DNA of 26,654 nt from JBDKGD01 sp964513095 (GCA_964513095.1 CAZELH010000008.1:1-26654); one strand, 5' to 3'. Shown: positions 1 to 8,159, numbered from the stretch's first letter. The notes: a model not told the origin generated them from the sequence alone. Numbers and translations: made by a program.

Positions 1-1168
1 CATGTCCTGCTTTTTTTGTATAAAAAGAAAAGGAAACATGCTCATCAGGTTGAATGCGATAGATCAGTTCACTCGGATAAGAATCAGGGAATAAAGGGCT
101 CGTGGGAGATTTAAAAATAATTTTAATCTCAACGCGATCTTCATCCATACCCTTTCCTCCTTCAAGAATAAGAGGCACGTTTTTGAAACGAGAATCATCA
201 AGCGAAAGACGGAGCGCGAAATAAGTTTCGGTTGTTGAACGAGCAGCAACGGAATCCTCTTTTCTGTATCCCCGATACTGAGCACGCACGCTGGTAGAAA
301 TTGCTTCTTTTGGATTTGGAATATGAAGAGATTTCACAATCTCGTATCGCGCGCGACGAATGCTCTCGGCATCCCAACCCTTAGGACTACACATGGTAGT
401 AAGCGCCAACATCTGAAGCATGTGATTTTGTCCAATATCACGCAACGCTCCCACACCATCATAAAATATGCCACGACTCCCAATTGTTTTTTTCTCCAAA
501 AAAGTAAGGTGAATTTTTTCAATAGACCGGTTATCCCATGTAGACAAAAACAATGGGTTTGCAAACCGAAACGCGAGCAAATTTTGCACGGTTTCCTTCG
601 CTAAATAATGGTCGATACGATATATCTGATCCTCTCGAAAAAGAGTTCCCAACAAAGCGTCGAGTGCACGAGCCGTTTCTGCATCTTTTCCAAATGGTTT
701 TTCAATTAAAATACGCACCCATGGATGTTGGTCAGCGAATACACACGGAACAGATAAACCCGAAGAATGGATACGGGTTGAGATAGTTTTATAAAACTGT
801 GGCGGTGTTGCCAAGTAAAACAAAATATTCGAACACGCACCTGTTTTATGTTGTTGAGCAACAAAAAATTGCGCGAGCTTTTTGTATGCCTGCTCATCAT
901 CAAAAAATCCCTGCACATATCGACATCGATTCACGAATAAACGAATGTCTTTTTCATTAATGCCGGAGCGAACAAGCACATCCGTCACAAAATTGCGAAA
1001 TTGAGTATCATCAAACTCACGTCGCCCAAAACCAATAATAGTAATGGATTTCTGGATTGCGCCACGAGCATACAGTCGACAGAGCGCAGGAAGTATTTTT
1101 TTTTGCGCCAAATCACCGGTAACCCCAAAAAGGACAACCGAAGTCGGCATAATACGGACACGAGGCAT
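1..1168 (-). CDS. zwf: Glucose-6-phosphate 1-dehydrogenase, 3' end outside window
   Basis: Oxidises glucose-6-phosphate to 6-phosphogluconolactone with NAD(P)+, the first step of the oxidative pentose phosphate pathway, in the cytoplasm. The N-terminal Rossmann motif reads GVTGDLAQKK, the substrate-binding/catalytic block reads RIDHYLAKE (the family norm is RIDHYLGKE, so Gly is replaced by Ala), and a late IYRIQPDEH block matches the family's IRIQPDE region. About 389 residues are visible. The family is usually near 480-500, so roughly the last 100 are off the left edge. The ATG at 1168 is used here; an in-frame ATG at 1150 (MPTSVVLFG) is equally possible, and neither has a Shine-Dalgarno. 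It lies 16 bp downstream of the glutaredoxin stop, probably cotranscribed with it. Identity is secure; the start is not. Confidence 0.93.
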   Translation of the reverse strand, partial: MPRVRIMPTSVVLFGVTGDLAQKKILPALCRLYARGAIQKSITIIGFGRREFDDTQFRNFVTDVLVRSGINEKDIRLFVNRCRYVQGFFDDEQAYKKLAQFFVAQQHKTGACSNILFYLATPPQFYKTISTRIHSSGLSVPCVFADQHPWVRILIEKPFGKDAETARALDALLGTLFREDQIYRIDHYLAKETVQNLLAFRFANPLFLSTWDNRSIEKIHLTFLEKKTIGSRGIFYDGVGALRDIGQNHMLQMLALTTMCSPKGWDAESIRRARYEIVKSLHIPNPKEAISTSVRAQYRGYRKEDSVAARSTTETYFALRLSLDDSRFKNVPLILEGGKGMDEDRVEIKIIFKSPTSPLFPDSYPSELIYRIQPDEHVSFSFYTKKAGH

Positions 1169-1184
1169 CGTATAAAATAAAAAC

Positions 1185-1421
1185 CTAGGCGATATTAAGC
1201 AACTGAGAAAGTTTCGGCTTATCAAAACCAACAATCACCGTTCCATCAACATCAATCACCGGCACACCCATTTGAGAGGTCTTTTTAAACATCTCATCGC
1301 GCGCGGCATCATCTTCGGCGACATCTTTTTCAGTAAAAGCAATATTATTTTTAGCAAAAAATTCTTTCGCCATCTTACAATACACGCACCATGGAGTTGA
1401 ATAAATAATAACGTTGGACAT
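1185..1421 (-). CDS. Glutaredoxin-like thiol-disulfide oxidoreductase
   Basis: A 78-residue single-domain thioredoxin-fold protein of the glutaredoxin/NrdH type. It has an N-terminal beta strand (NVIIYSTPW), a CVYC redox centre at residues 12-15, a cis-proline region (GVPVIDVDG, about residues 52-60) and a final GFDKPKLSQLL segment. There is no signal peptide, so it should act in the cytoplasm on protein or small-molecule disulfides. It sits between the VKOR gene and zwf; zwf can supply NADPH, but a functional link is inference. It could be a NrdH-type reductant for ribonucleotide reductase, although no nrd gene is in the window. A CATACT hexamer 10 nt upstream of the ATG may be a -10 element; no Shine-Dalgarno is seen. 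Confidence 0.87.
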   Translation of the reverse strand: MSNVIIYSTPWCVYCKMAKEFFAKNNIAFTEKDVAEDDAARDEMFKKTSQMGVPVIDVDGTVIVGFDKPKLSQLLNIA

Positions 1422-1493
1422 AAGGATTAAAAGTATGAAAAATTTGCGACTCCTGTAGTATACCCTGATTAAAGTCAGAACGCTATCAAAGCC

Positions 1494-1949
1494 CTAAGCG
1501 CGATATCGAAAGACCCCAACAGTACTAAAAATGAAGAGTATGGTAGAGATGAACGCGGAAAAAAGACAATATGCGCACAACGCATTGATGACAAAAAATT
1601 GCAGGTAGACAAATCCAATAGAAGACAAAAATCCCACAAACGCGATACTGACACAAAAAATAAAGAAATGAGGGTTGCGAGAGATATAGTAGCCAATCAT
1701 AAGAATAAATTGACAAAAATAATACAATAACCCGATTAAGGCCAGAGGAACACCATACCAAACAGCATAGCTACTCGTAAGCACTGCTTCACATCCCGCC
1801 GTCACACTGCAAGGCACCGGAACACCCGCAAAGTGATGCCACGTAAGAAACAATGCATCAAAGAAACCCAAAAGTGCCAATCCCGTGAAAGAAAGAGTGA
1901 GCCATTCGGGTAAATGGAACTGGGTACGGATTTCGGGAAACAATTTCAT
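1494..1949 (-). CDS. VKOR-family membrane thiol oxidoreductase
   Basis: A 151-residue polytopic membrane protein of the vitamin K epoxide reductase family. In bacteria these proteins reoxidise a periplasmic/extracytoplasmic DsbA-like partner and pass electrons to quinone. The family's four key cysteines are visible: a loop pair C47 and C53 (VPCSVTAGC) and the CxxC pair C125/C128 (CAYC) at the start of the last helix. Four hydrophobic helices lie at about 18-38, 63-88, 94-120 and 125-146. The ATG at 1949 (MKLFPEIR) is chosen because longer starts run into the diadenylate cyclase gene, which ends at 1973. A TATACT hexamer lies 10 nt upstream. No DsbA-like partner is encoded in the window; the neighbouring glutaredoxin has no export signal and is not a good candidate. 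Confidence 0.9.
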   Translation of the reverse strand: MKLFPEIRTQFHLPEWLTLSFTGLALLGFFDALFLTWHHFAGVPVPCSVTAGCEAVLTSSYAVWYGVPLALIGLLYYFCQFILMIGYYISRNPHFFIFCVSIAFVGFLSSIGFVYLQFFVINALCAYCLFSAFISTILFIFSTVGVFRYRA

Positions 1950-1972
1950 AGTAACGCGTAGTATAGACGATT

Positions 1973-2839
1973 TTAACGTAATTGAACAGCAAACCAGATA
2001 GCGGTCGCCAAACCAAGCGCTATGGCAAAAACAAGCACATTTCGACTCGCCCATCCCAACACATATTTCGTATTAGCCTTCGGAAATTTCTCACGATAAA
2101 AAGAAGTGAGGACTTCAATAAGCTCCTGTTCACCGCCCACATGACGAATACTACCTCGATACGCAATACTCACCTTTCCCTTTTCTTGCGAAACAACAAC
2201 GATAAGGGCATCGGAACGCTCCGAAAGTCCCAAAGCTGCGCGATGTCGAAGGCCAAACTGACGCACCTTTTCAATCTGTTCAGCAAGTGGTAAATGCACG
2301 CCAAACATTGTAATAAGATCATTTTGAATGACAACAGCCCCATCGTGCCCCGGAGAAGTTTCATCGAAAATACTTAAAAGTATCGGCTCCGATATCTCAC
2401 CACCCAACTCATGTCCGCCTTCGACATTCCGACTAATATCCTCGTTTCCGGGAAATACAATCAATGCACCAAGTTTTCGTTGAATAAGTTCAAACGCCGT
2501 CGCAGCAACAGTCGCAATAACTTCAGATCTTGGCGGTGCCGAAATCTTCGTAACACTAAAAAAGCCAAAGAAAGAAAAAAATCGTCGGAGTTCTCGCTGA
2601 AACACAACAGCCAGTACTACCAAAAAGGTACTCAAAAAAGTCCGTAACACACTTTCAGTAAGAGGTAATCCCAAAAATCGAGCAATGAGATAGAAAAAAG
2701 ATACGGTAAGAACCCCGATAACAACAGGAGTTGAATGAGTCTCGCGAAGTAAACGAATACACACATAAATAAGAATCGCGATACCAAAAATATCTAAAAT
2801 ATCACGAATGAATAAATGAGACAGAATAGCGGTAAGCAT
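1973..2839 (-). CDS. dacA: Diadenylate cyclase, CdaA/DacA type
   Basis: Condenses two ATP molecules into cyclic di-AMP, a second messenger tied to osmotic and potassium control in many bacteria. Three N-terminal membrane helices (about residues 12-30, 36-58, 62-82) precede a DisA_N/DAC catalytic domain. The DGA motif is at 166-168 (SPGHDGAVV) and the RHR motif at 198-200 (GLRHRAALGLSE), both required for nucleotide binding and catalysis in the family. The length of 288 is slightly above typical CdaA because of an extra hydrophobic segment at the C terminus (about 265-288, NVLVFAIALGLATAIWF). In Firmicutes cdaA is followed by ybbR; here it is followed by VKOR. It starts 17 bp after the permease stop and has no Shine-Dalgarno. 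Confidence 0.92.
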   Translation of the reverse strand: MLTAILSHLFIRDILDIFGIAILIYVCIRLLRETHSTPVVIGVLTVSFFYLIARFLGLPLTESVLRTFLSTFLVVLAVVFQRELRRFFSFFGFFSVTKISAPPRSEVIATVAATAFELIQRKLGALIVFPGNEDISRNVEGGHELGGEISEPILLSIFDETSPGHDGAVVIQNDLITMFGVHLPLAEQIEKVRQFGLRHRAALGLSERSDALIVVVSQEKGKVSIAYRGSIRHVGGEQELIEVLTSFYREKFPKANTKYVLGWASRNVLVFAIALGLATAIWFAVQLR

Positions 2840-2856
2840 AGAATGATGAGTATGTA

Positions 2857-3888
2857 TTATGAAGACGACCTATAAAAATCGTGGGTAAACGCATATAAAA
2901 GCGCGACAATAACAGGGCCAATAATAAAACCGGAAATGCCAATGAGTTGAATTGATCCAATAATGCTTAAAAATATAAAAAGTGGATGCAGGCCAGTTTC
3001 TCGACTAGTTAAAAGTGGTCGAATGACATTATCGGCAGTGCCTACCACCAACACTCCCCACGTCAATAAAAACAATGCCTGCCAAATGCTTTGGAAAATA
3101 AGACTGTAGAGTACCGCAGGAATAACAATGAGCGCGGTACCAAATCCCGGGACTAACGCCGCAACCGTCGCAACCGTACCCCACAACACTGGCTGCGGGA
3201 CGCTCGCAATCCAAAATCCAACCCCCGCCAAAACTCCCTGCAACACTGATACGATCAAAAATCCTTTTATAACGGAATGAATAGTTCCGTACAATTGATT
3301 TGATATTCTTTGAGAAACCGAAATCGGAAACGGCAAGGATTTAATAATATACTCCTTTAATACTACTCCGTCTTTGAGAGCGTAATAAAAAGAGAAACAG
3401 AAAATACCCAGTCCAACAAAAATCGAAATCGCTTGCGATAAAGTATACGATACAAGCGAAGTAATATATTCTGCTAATTTTCTTATTAAAGATTCAAAAG
3501 AGACAACACGAGAAATCAACGAATCAGGAGATACAAATCTATCAAATATCGCCATTGAGTTACCGTAAACCGCGAGTGAATCAGACGAAATACCGCTGGC
3601 ATATTGATACACAGAAACACCTTCTTGCACAATCTGAACACCGACAAAAGCAAGAGGCACGATTCCAACAAGAGCAAAAATACAAAGAGTTAAAAATGAT
3701 GCGACAGATGGATACAAATGAAATCGTTTTTTTATAAAAAGATAGAAAGGATGCCACAATGCCGCACAGACTATCGCTAGAAGAACAGGAGTCGCGAGAG
3801 GACTCAAGATAATAAGAAAAAGAAGTACCGAAATGGTAATGAAAATTACCCGAAATAATTTTTCATGCATAAAAGATGTTTTCGGCAT
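2857..3888 (-). CDS. AI-2E family (PerM/UPF0118) membrane transporter
   Basis: A 343-residue polytopic membrane protein of the AI-2E transporter family, whose members have been linked to autoinducer-2 export, Na+/H+ exchange and other fluxes; the substrate here is unknown. Paired N-terminal helices (about 10-33 and 35-52), a helix near 60-83, a long extracytoplasmic amphipathic region (about 85-145) and a C-terminal block of five or so helices (150-335) match the family layout. The C-terminal block carries GFGTALIVIPAVLYSL and IRPLLTSRETGLHPLFIF, which resemble the family's conserved region. The ATG at 3888 is used; ATG 3870 (MHEKLF) is an alternative. An extended -10 element ends 7 nt upstream, so the transcript may be leaderless. 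Confidence 0.9.
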   Translation of the reverse strand: MPKTSFMHEKLFRVIFITISVLLFLIILSPLATPVLLAIVCAALWHPFYLFIKKRFHLYPSVASFLTLCIFALVGIVPLAFVGVQIVQEGVSVYQYASGISSDSLAVYGNSMAIFDRFVSPDSLISRVVSFESLIRKLAEYITSLVSYTLSQAISIFVGLGIFCFSFYYALKDGVVLKEYIIKSLPFPISVSQRISNQLYGTIHSVIKGFLIVSVLQGVLAGVGFWIASVPQPVLWGTVATVAALVPGFGTALIVIPAVLYSLIFQSIWQALFLLTWGVLVVGTADNVIRPLLTSRETGLHPLFIFLSIIGSIQLIGISGFIIGPVIVALLYAFTHDFYRSSS

Positions 3889-3895
3889 TTACTAA

Positions 3896-3901
3896 ATTAT
3901 A
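3896..3901 (-). promoter_or_regulatory. Extended -10 element 7 nt before permease start
   Basis: On the minus strand a perfect TATAAT preceded by TGC lies 7 nt upstream of the ATG at 3888. No convincing -35 hexamer and no Shine-Dalgarno are present. The predicted start of transcription falls at or next to the ATG, suggesting a leaderless mRNA. Confidence 0.6.
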
Positions 3902-3917
3902 GCATGCACAACGAACG

Positions 3918-4481
3918 CTATAACTGTGGACACGCGTTCCACAAACCTCGTTTTGCATCGCGCGCATTTTTTTCTGCCAACAAAAATTGATCGACACGAG
4001 AAACATCGGGCGGAAATGTTGAAACACGCGCGTATCCTTGCGCGACCAGTTCATAATTAACAAACAATTCCCTACCATCATCACCAATCAAATACACGAA
4101 TCGAAGAAGTCTTCCATATTTATCTGTTTCAGAAACATCTTTTTCTAATCGAACTTTTTTCCCCTCAAGAAGTTTTTTTGTAAAATCGGATGCTTCTTTT
4201 CCAAAACACTGCACGCTACGACGAGGGTCAACCGTTTCTGGAGTATTTACCCCAATCATTCGCACTTTTTTATCACCTTCCACCACGATTGTATCGCCAT
4301 CAACAATACGAGTAACAACAAAAACATCCGCCACATCAAAAGGAGCGGATGAGGAAGAATAAGAACTGATACGTATTGGAGAAGCAATTGGTTGTGGTCG
4401 GAATGGTCCGTACTGATATAAAAGAATGAAAAAAACAAGAAGAATCAGTTGAATAATTCCCTTTTTGGTAAGGACATTCAT
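3918..4481 (-). CDS. Membrane-anchored thermonuclease (SNase-like)
   Basis: A staphylococcal-nuclease-fold Ca2+-dependent nuclease that would hydrolyse DNA and RNA outside the membrane. Residues 8-24 form a signal anchor (IIQLILLVFFILLYQYG), followed by a Ser/Pro linker and the SNase domain (about 52-183). Active-site elements are visible: DGDTIVV (61-67), VRMIGVNTPE (73-82, carrying the Arg and Glu equivalent to R35 and E43 of the S. aureus enzyme) and YGRLLRFVY (122-130, the R87 equivalent). The ATG at 4481 gives 187 residues and avoids overlap with the gene ending at 4498; GGGAAG just upstream may be a weak Shine-Dalgarno. For a small-genome cell this could scavenge nucleotides from external nucleic acid; that is inference. 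Confidence 0.9.
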   Translation of the reverse strand: MNVLTKKGIIQLILLVFFILLYQYGPFRPQPIASPIRISSYSSSSAPFDVADVFVVTRIVDGDTIVVEGDKKVRMIGVNTPETVDPRRSVQCFGKEASDFTKKLLEGKKVRLEKDVSETDKYGRLLRFVYLIGDDGRELFVNYELVAQGYARVSTFPPDVSRVDQFLLAEKNARDAKRGLWNACPQL

Positions 4482-4497
4482 CTTCCCAAAATAGTAT

Positions 4498-4854
4498 TTA
4501 CGAACGTAGTTTCTTGAACTGAACCTTAAATAATGGTGCGTGAGGGGCATTCATCGCATCCACCACCTCCACTTTTTCTCCTTTTAGATACGTGGAAAGT
4601 GCCAAATCCGCCAATAATTGCTGATCATCGGCTACGGCTTGTTTTAACGCATCGTATTTTACAAATTCAGCCTGCAATTTCTCTTGTACTGCCTTTTCAA
4701 TTTGAATTTTACGCATTTTATGAGCTTGCATTTTTTCTTTTATCTCTTCGTGCTCATTTAAACTTGTTAACTCTGCTTTATATAACCCCTGCAATTCTTT
4801 AATTTCTTGTTTTGCTTTTTGTATTCGGTCAAAAATTTCTTGTAGTGTTGCCAT
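4498..4854 (-). CDS. Coiled-coil protein of unknown function
   Basis: A 118-residue soluble protein not assignable to a named family. Residues about 3-75 are strongly helical and rich in Lys, Glu and Gln with heptad-like spacing, consistent with a long coiled coil. The last 35 residues (from about LALSTYLKGEKVEVVD) look like a compact basic tail of beta strands (PLFKVQFKKLRS). No signal peptide, membrane segment or catalytic motif is seen. It is the first gene of the leftward group running through the nuclease, permease, cyclase, VKOR, glutaredoxin and zwf, and has its own promoter. It could be a structural or nucleic-acid-associated factor, but nothing decides this. Confidence 0.75.
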   Translation of the reverse strand: MATLQEIFDRIQKAKQEIKELQGLYKAELTSLNEHEEIKEKMQAHKMRKIQIEKAVQEKLQAEFVKYDALKQAVADDQQLLADLALSTYLKGEKVEVVDAMNAPHAPLFKVQFKKLRS

Positions 4855-4861
4855 AGACTAG

Positions 4862-4885
4862 ATTATAAAGGAAAAAACCAATTCA
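4862..4885 (-). promoter_or_regulatory. Promoter for coiled-coil gene, -10 at 7 nt from ATG
   Basis: On the minus strand TTGTTG and a perfect TATAAT (plus coordinates 4862-4867) are separated by about 16 nt, and TATAAT ends 7 nt before the ATG at 4854. No Shine-Dalgarno is present, so initiation on a leaderless transcript is likely. Confidence 0.6.
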
Positions 4886-4914
4886 ACAAAAAAAAGTGAC
4901 GTATTATGCAATAA

Positions 4915-4942
4915 TTGACAAATTGTGGAAATAAGTTAGAAT
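4915..4942 (+). promoter_or_regulatory. Sigma70-type promoter for orphan plus-strand gene
   Basis: A perfect TTGACA (4915-4920), a 16-nt spacer and TAGAAT (4937-4942). The predicted start near 4949 leaves a leader of about 70 nt before the ATG at 5019. The promoter is divergent from that of the coiled-coil gene. Confidence 0.75.
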
Positions 4943-5018
4943 ACTAAATGTTCTTTACTAACCATGTTTATCGGGATTACAAACAAACCTGATAATCTAA
5001 AACACAGGAGATACAGCA

Positions 5019-5438
5019 ATGAGAAGCAAATTTCGCTGGCATTCAAAGATGGATGCAATTGAACGTGCTCAAAACAGCCGGTACAGCCGCGCTAGAAAAT
5101 TATACAGGCATATCTTAGAGGATCTAGACCCTCAACATTTTACAAAAGAAGAAATAGTCAATTCATTCAACCCTCTCACAAAATCTAAACCCGGGGGTGA
5201 AAACGGAGATACTGGTAGCGACTATCCAATCGTTAATGTTGATTTTGGAAAATCAGACTTAGCTTTATTAGTCAAGATAGGATTGATTGAGTTTAATGAA
5301 GATGAACAAACATATCATATAACTCAAGAAAATATCAAATTTGCCTATCCAAAAGAATATTGGGAAGAAGAGGATGATGAGGTCGAACAAGATATTCGTG
5401 ATAGTTATGAATTCATAGGAGACAATCAATGCACGTAA
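5019..5438 (+). CDS. Hypothetical acidic protein, orphan plus-strand gene
   Basis: A 139-residue protein I do not recognise. The N-terminal third is basic and helical (SRARKLYRHILEDL, about 22-35). The middle (about 64-76) has a Gly/Asp-rich stretch, then DFGKSDLALLVKIGLIEF (residues 76-93) and DEQTYHITQENIKF look like helix-turn-beta elements of a small winged-helix-like or mixed fold. The tail is very acidic (EEEDDEVEQDIRD). No signal peptide or membrane segment is seen. The start is well supported: AGGAG at 5006-5010 with 8-nt spacing, and an upstream consensus promoter. It is one of only two plus-strand protein genes here and stands alone between divergent and convergent neighbours, so it may be an accessory insertion. 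Confidence 0.8.
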   Translation: MRSKFRWHSKMDAIERAQNSRYSRARKLYRHILEDLDPQHFTKEEIVNSFNPLTKSKPGGENGDTGSDYPIVNVDFGKSDLALLVKIGLIEFNEDEQTYHITQENIKFAYPKEYWEEEDDEVEQDIRDSYEFIGDNQCT

Positions 5439-5514
5439 GGGAAAGCGTAATTCTTTGATCCAAAAAAAATCAATTTTCTTAAATTCTTATTTGTAAAATA
5501 AGATAAGCTATAAA

Positions 5515-5538
5515 ATGCCCCAGCAAAAACTGGGGCAT
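5515..5538. terminator. Convergent hairpin between orphan gene and tsaC
   Basis: A 9-bp perfect stem (ATGCCCCAG / CTGGGGCAT) with a CAAAAA loop sits between converging genes. The minus side is followed by ATTTTATAG, the plus side by ATAAATATTA; neither has a long T run, so it is probably a modest bidirectional terminator. Confidence 0.6.
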
Positions 5539-5573
5539 AAATATTATCTTCCTAAATCATGATTCCAAACTCG

Positions 5574-6200
5574 TTAACGCTTTTTCTTCTTATTATCAAA
5601 CCCAGCGACTTTTTTTATTGTACGGGCAGAAATGGAACCTTCACGTAAAACCAACAATTGGTGTTCATTCGGAAAACGAATGAGGGTAGAGGGTTTTCCA
5701 TACAAACGACCAGAATCAACATAAAAATCAACTGCGTCATCAAAATAATCAAATGCTTCTTTTACACTCGCGGAAGGATGCGCTCCTTGGGGATTAGCAC
5801 TGGGAGCAACCAGCGGTCCCGTTCGTTTTAATACTTTGATAATTTTTGGATTATCGGGAACTCGAAACGCAATAGTCTTGTTTCCCCGATGAATATGGCG
5901 GAATTTTTTATCCGAACATTCAAAGACAATACTCACCTTCCCCGGCCAAAATCGATTTACAACGGTACGAAGTCGCGCGGGAAGCTTCACGCCAAAAATA
6001 CGCAATGCAGAAATGCTTGGCAATAATACAATCATCGGCTTCGACGGAGTTCGCTTGCGTACTTTATAAATACGCTCAACGGTGGCGGGAATAACAGCAG
6101 AGCCGACAATGCCATACAAGGTGTCGGTCGGAATGATCCCCACCGCGCCCTTTTTGAGCTTATCTTTGATCTCCTTGGTAAACTTTTTGGTTACCACCAT
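5574..6200 (-). CDS. tsaC: Threonylcarbamoyl-AMP synthase (Sua5/YrdC family)
   Basis: Makes threonylcarbamoyl-adenylate from threonine, bicarbonate and ATP, the first step of t6A37 modification of ANN-decoding tRNAs. The YrdC fold is clear: GIIPTDTLYGIVGSA (nucleotide and threonine site), KVRKRTPSKPMIVLL (the KRP-type basic motif), WPGKVSIVF, IAFRVPDN and APSANPQGAHPS (the family SAN...PS motif). The protein is 208 residues from ATG 6200 (MVVTKKFTKE), a single YrdC domain without the C-terminal Sua5 domain, so TsaC-type. A longer reading from 6236 adds 12 hydrophobic residues that do not belong to the family. The basic KKKKR tail is typical of small AT-rich genomes. The partners tsaD, tsaB and tsaE are not in the window. 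Confidence 0.93.
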   Translation of the reverse strand: MVVTKKFTKEIKDKLKKGAVGIIPTDTLYGIVGSAVIPATVERIYKVRKRTPSKPMIVLLPSISALRIFGVKLPARLRTVVNRFWPGKVSIVFECSDKKFRHIHRGNKTIAFRVPDNPKIIKVLKRTGPLVAPSANPQGAHPSASVKEAFDYFDDAVDFYVDSGRLYGKPSTLIRFPNEHQLLVLREGSISARTIKKVAGFDNKKKKR

Positions 6201-6230
6201 AGTGTTATAAGGATACAGGAATAACAAAAA

Positions 6231-6377
6231 AGCCACTAGTTTAACTTAGCTCACTACAAGTAGCCACTAGGGTCTAGGGTTAATCACCGGACGCAAACAT
6301 TCCTAGGAAAATGTTCTTTTAATAAAAATCCTTTTTACCCCACCTAAACCCTAATGGCTATACCCTAGTAACTAATT
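6231..6377. repeat. Low-complexity intergenic spacer with CTAG/CCCTAA motifs
   Basis: The spacer between typA and tsaC contains repeated, degenerate units such as GCCACTAG, GGGTCTAGGGTT, ACCCTAATGG and ATACCCTAGTAAC, plus CACTACAAGTAG which recurs at about 14312. No ORF or clear promoter is seen in it. Similar units recur in other spacers of this window. Confidence 0.5.
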
Positions 6378-8159
6378 CTACTGCTTCAACTTCACTTTTC
6401 GAATTCGAATCGCTGATGGGGTAATTTCTACCAATTCATCGTCGCTAATGTATTCAATGGCCTCTTCCAATGTCATGGTATGAGGAACTTTCAAAAATTC
6501 CATACCGCCATCGGATTTCGCGCGCATGTTACTCAATTGCTTTTCACGACACACATTCACCCACAAATCCATCGCCTTTGCGTTTTGACCAACCACCATT
6601 CCCTCATACACCTCAACACCGGGGCCAACAAAAAGCACTCCACGCCCTTCAGCAGCCAAGAGACCGTAGGTGCGAGTAGTACCAGAGTCACTAGCAACCA
6701 AAGAACCATGGGGAGTAGCCTCAAAATCACCCTTGTACGGCTCGTAATCCTCAAAAAGAGTATTCATGATACCCTGTCCTTTCGAATTAGTCGTAAACTG
6801 GTTTCTGTATCCGATAAGTCCACGAGTAGGAACTAAAAATTCTAAAAACCCAGTAGCATTTTCGACGCGCATATCAACCATCGTACCCTTTCGTTTTCCA
6901 ATATCTTCAATAACAGATCCAATAAATGGCTCAGGAACTTCGATAGTGACACGCTCAATCGGCTCAACAGTCTTGCCGTCTTTTTCTTTCATAATAACTT
7001 GTGGCCGAGATACTTGAATTTCGAAGCCCTCACGACGCATTTTTTCAATCAAAATAGAAAGGTGTAACTCTCCGCGACCCGAAACAATCCACGTATCAGT
7101 GGTATCAGTTGGATCCACGCGAAGCGCCACATCAGTTTCAAGCTCCTTCGCCAATCGTTCGGCTAAATTACGAGAAGTAACCAACGTACCTTCGCGACCA
7201 GCAAACGGTGAATTGTTGATAGAAAAATTCATCTTCACCGTAGGTTCTTCAATGGAAATAGTCGGCAACGCAACAGGGTTGGAAACATCGGCAATGGTTT
7301 CACCAATAGAAATATCGGGAATTCCCGAAACCGCAACAATATCTCCCGCGTACGCTTCTTCAACATCAACACGCGCCATCCCTTCAAACGCTAACACGCT
7401 AGTAATGGTTGCCTTTTTTACCACGCCATCACGGTTAATGTGCGCGACTTCTTTATTTTTTTTCAAAGTTCCCGCATATAATCGCCCGATCGCAATTTTT
7501 CCTTTGTAATTGTCGTACGCTAAATTTACCGTCAACATTTGAAGCGGTGCGGTTGCGTCAACAATAGGAGCAGGAATATGAGAAATAATGGTGTCAACCA
7601 AAGGCACAACGCCATTCATTTTTTCCAAGTCATTTTCCAAACCAGCCTTACCCAAAACACCGGCGGCATAAATCACTGGAAATTCAGCCTGCTCGTCAGT
7701 AGCGCCAAGCTCAATAAATAAATCAAAGGTTCGGTTTAACACCCATTCGGCACGTGCTCCCGGTTTATCAATTTTATTAATAACGACGATAATTTTATGT
7801 CCTGCTTGAATTGCTTTTTTCAACACAAATTTTGTTTGTGGCATTGGCCCTTCTTTGGCATCAACCAACAACAGAGCACCATCAACCATGCGCATAATAC
7901 GTTCTACCTCTCCGCCAAAGTCAGCGTGCCCCGGAGTATCAACAATATTGATTTTTGTATCCTTATAAATAACTGCGGCATTTTTTGAAAAAATAGTAAT
8001 ACCACGCTCTCGCTCAAGCTCATTGGAATCCATCATCAACTCGCTGTTTTGTCCGGTTTTCACCTTAAAACTGTCGGATTGTTTCAATAACGCATCAACC
8101 AAGGTAGTTTTTCCATGGTCAACGTGAGCGATAATAGCAATGTTTCGAATTGAATTCAT
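6378..8159 (-). CDS. typA: Translational GTPase TypA/BipA
   Basis: A 593-residue ribosome-associated GTPase of the EF-G-like superfamily, implicated in 50S assembly and stress or low-temperature growth. The G1 motif is AHVDHGKTTL, the switch I region is ERERGITIFSKN, G3 is DTPGHADFGGEVER and G4 is NKIDKPGA. They are followed by domain II, EF-G-like domains III and V, and the TypA-specific C-terminal domain (GLIGYRNQF, TYGLLAAEGRGVLFVGPG, ending near KVKLKQ). The length matches the family. The ATG at 8159 fits the family start (MNSIRNIAIIAHVDHG). No Shine-Dalgarno is seen upstream; the leader is almost pure A/T with a TATATT 12 nt before the ATG. It lies downstream of the RRM gene, separated by a hairpin. 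Confidence 0.97.
   Translation of the reverse strand: MNSIRNIAIIAHVDHGKTTLVDALLKQSDSFKVKTGQNSELMMDSNELERERGITIFSKNAAVIYKDTKINIVDTPGHADFGGEVERIMRMVDGALLLVDAKEGPMPQTKFVLKKAIQAGHKIIVVINKIDKPGARAEWVLNRTFDLFIELGATDEQAEFPVIYAAGVLGKAGLENDLEKMNGVVPLVDTIISHIPAPIVDATAPLQMLTVNLAYDNYKGKIAIGRLYAGTLKKNKEVAHINRDGVVKKATITSVLAFEGMARVDVEEAYAGDIVAVSGIPDISIGETIADVSNPVALPTISIEEPTVKMNFSINNSPFAGREGTLVTSRNLAERLAKELETDVALRVDPTDTTDTWIVSGRGELHLSILIEKMRREGFEIQVSRPQVIMKEKDGKTVEPIERVTIEVPEPFIGSVIEDIGKRKGTMVDMRVENATGFLEFLVPTRGLIGYRNQFTTNSKGQGIMNTLFEDYEPYKGDFEATPHGSLVASDSGTTRTYGLLAAEGRGVLFVGPGVEVYEGMVVGQNAKAMDLWVNVCREKQLSNMRAKSDGGMEFLKVPHTMTLEEAIEYISDDELVEITPSAIRIRKVKLKQ

Noticed and set aside
6470..7509. Several long plus-strand frames opposite typA
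   Set aside because: Shadow frames of a strongly conserved gene; Ser/Thr-rich antisense products without start signals.
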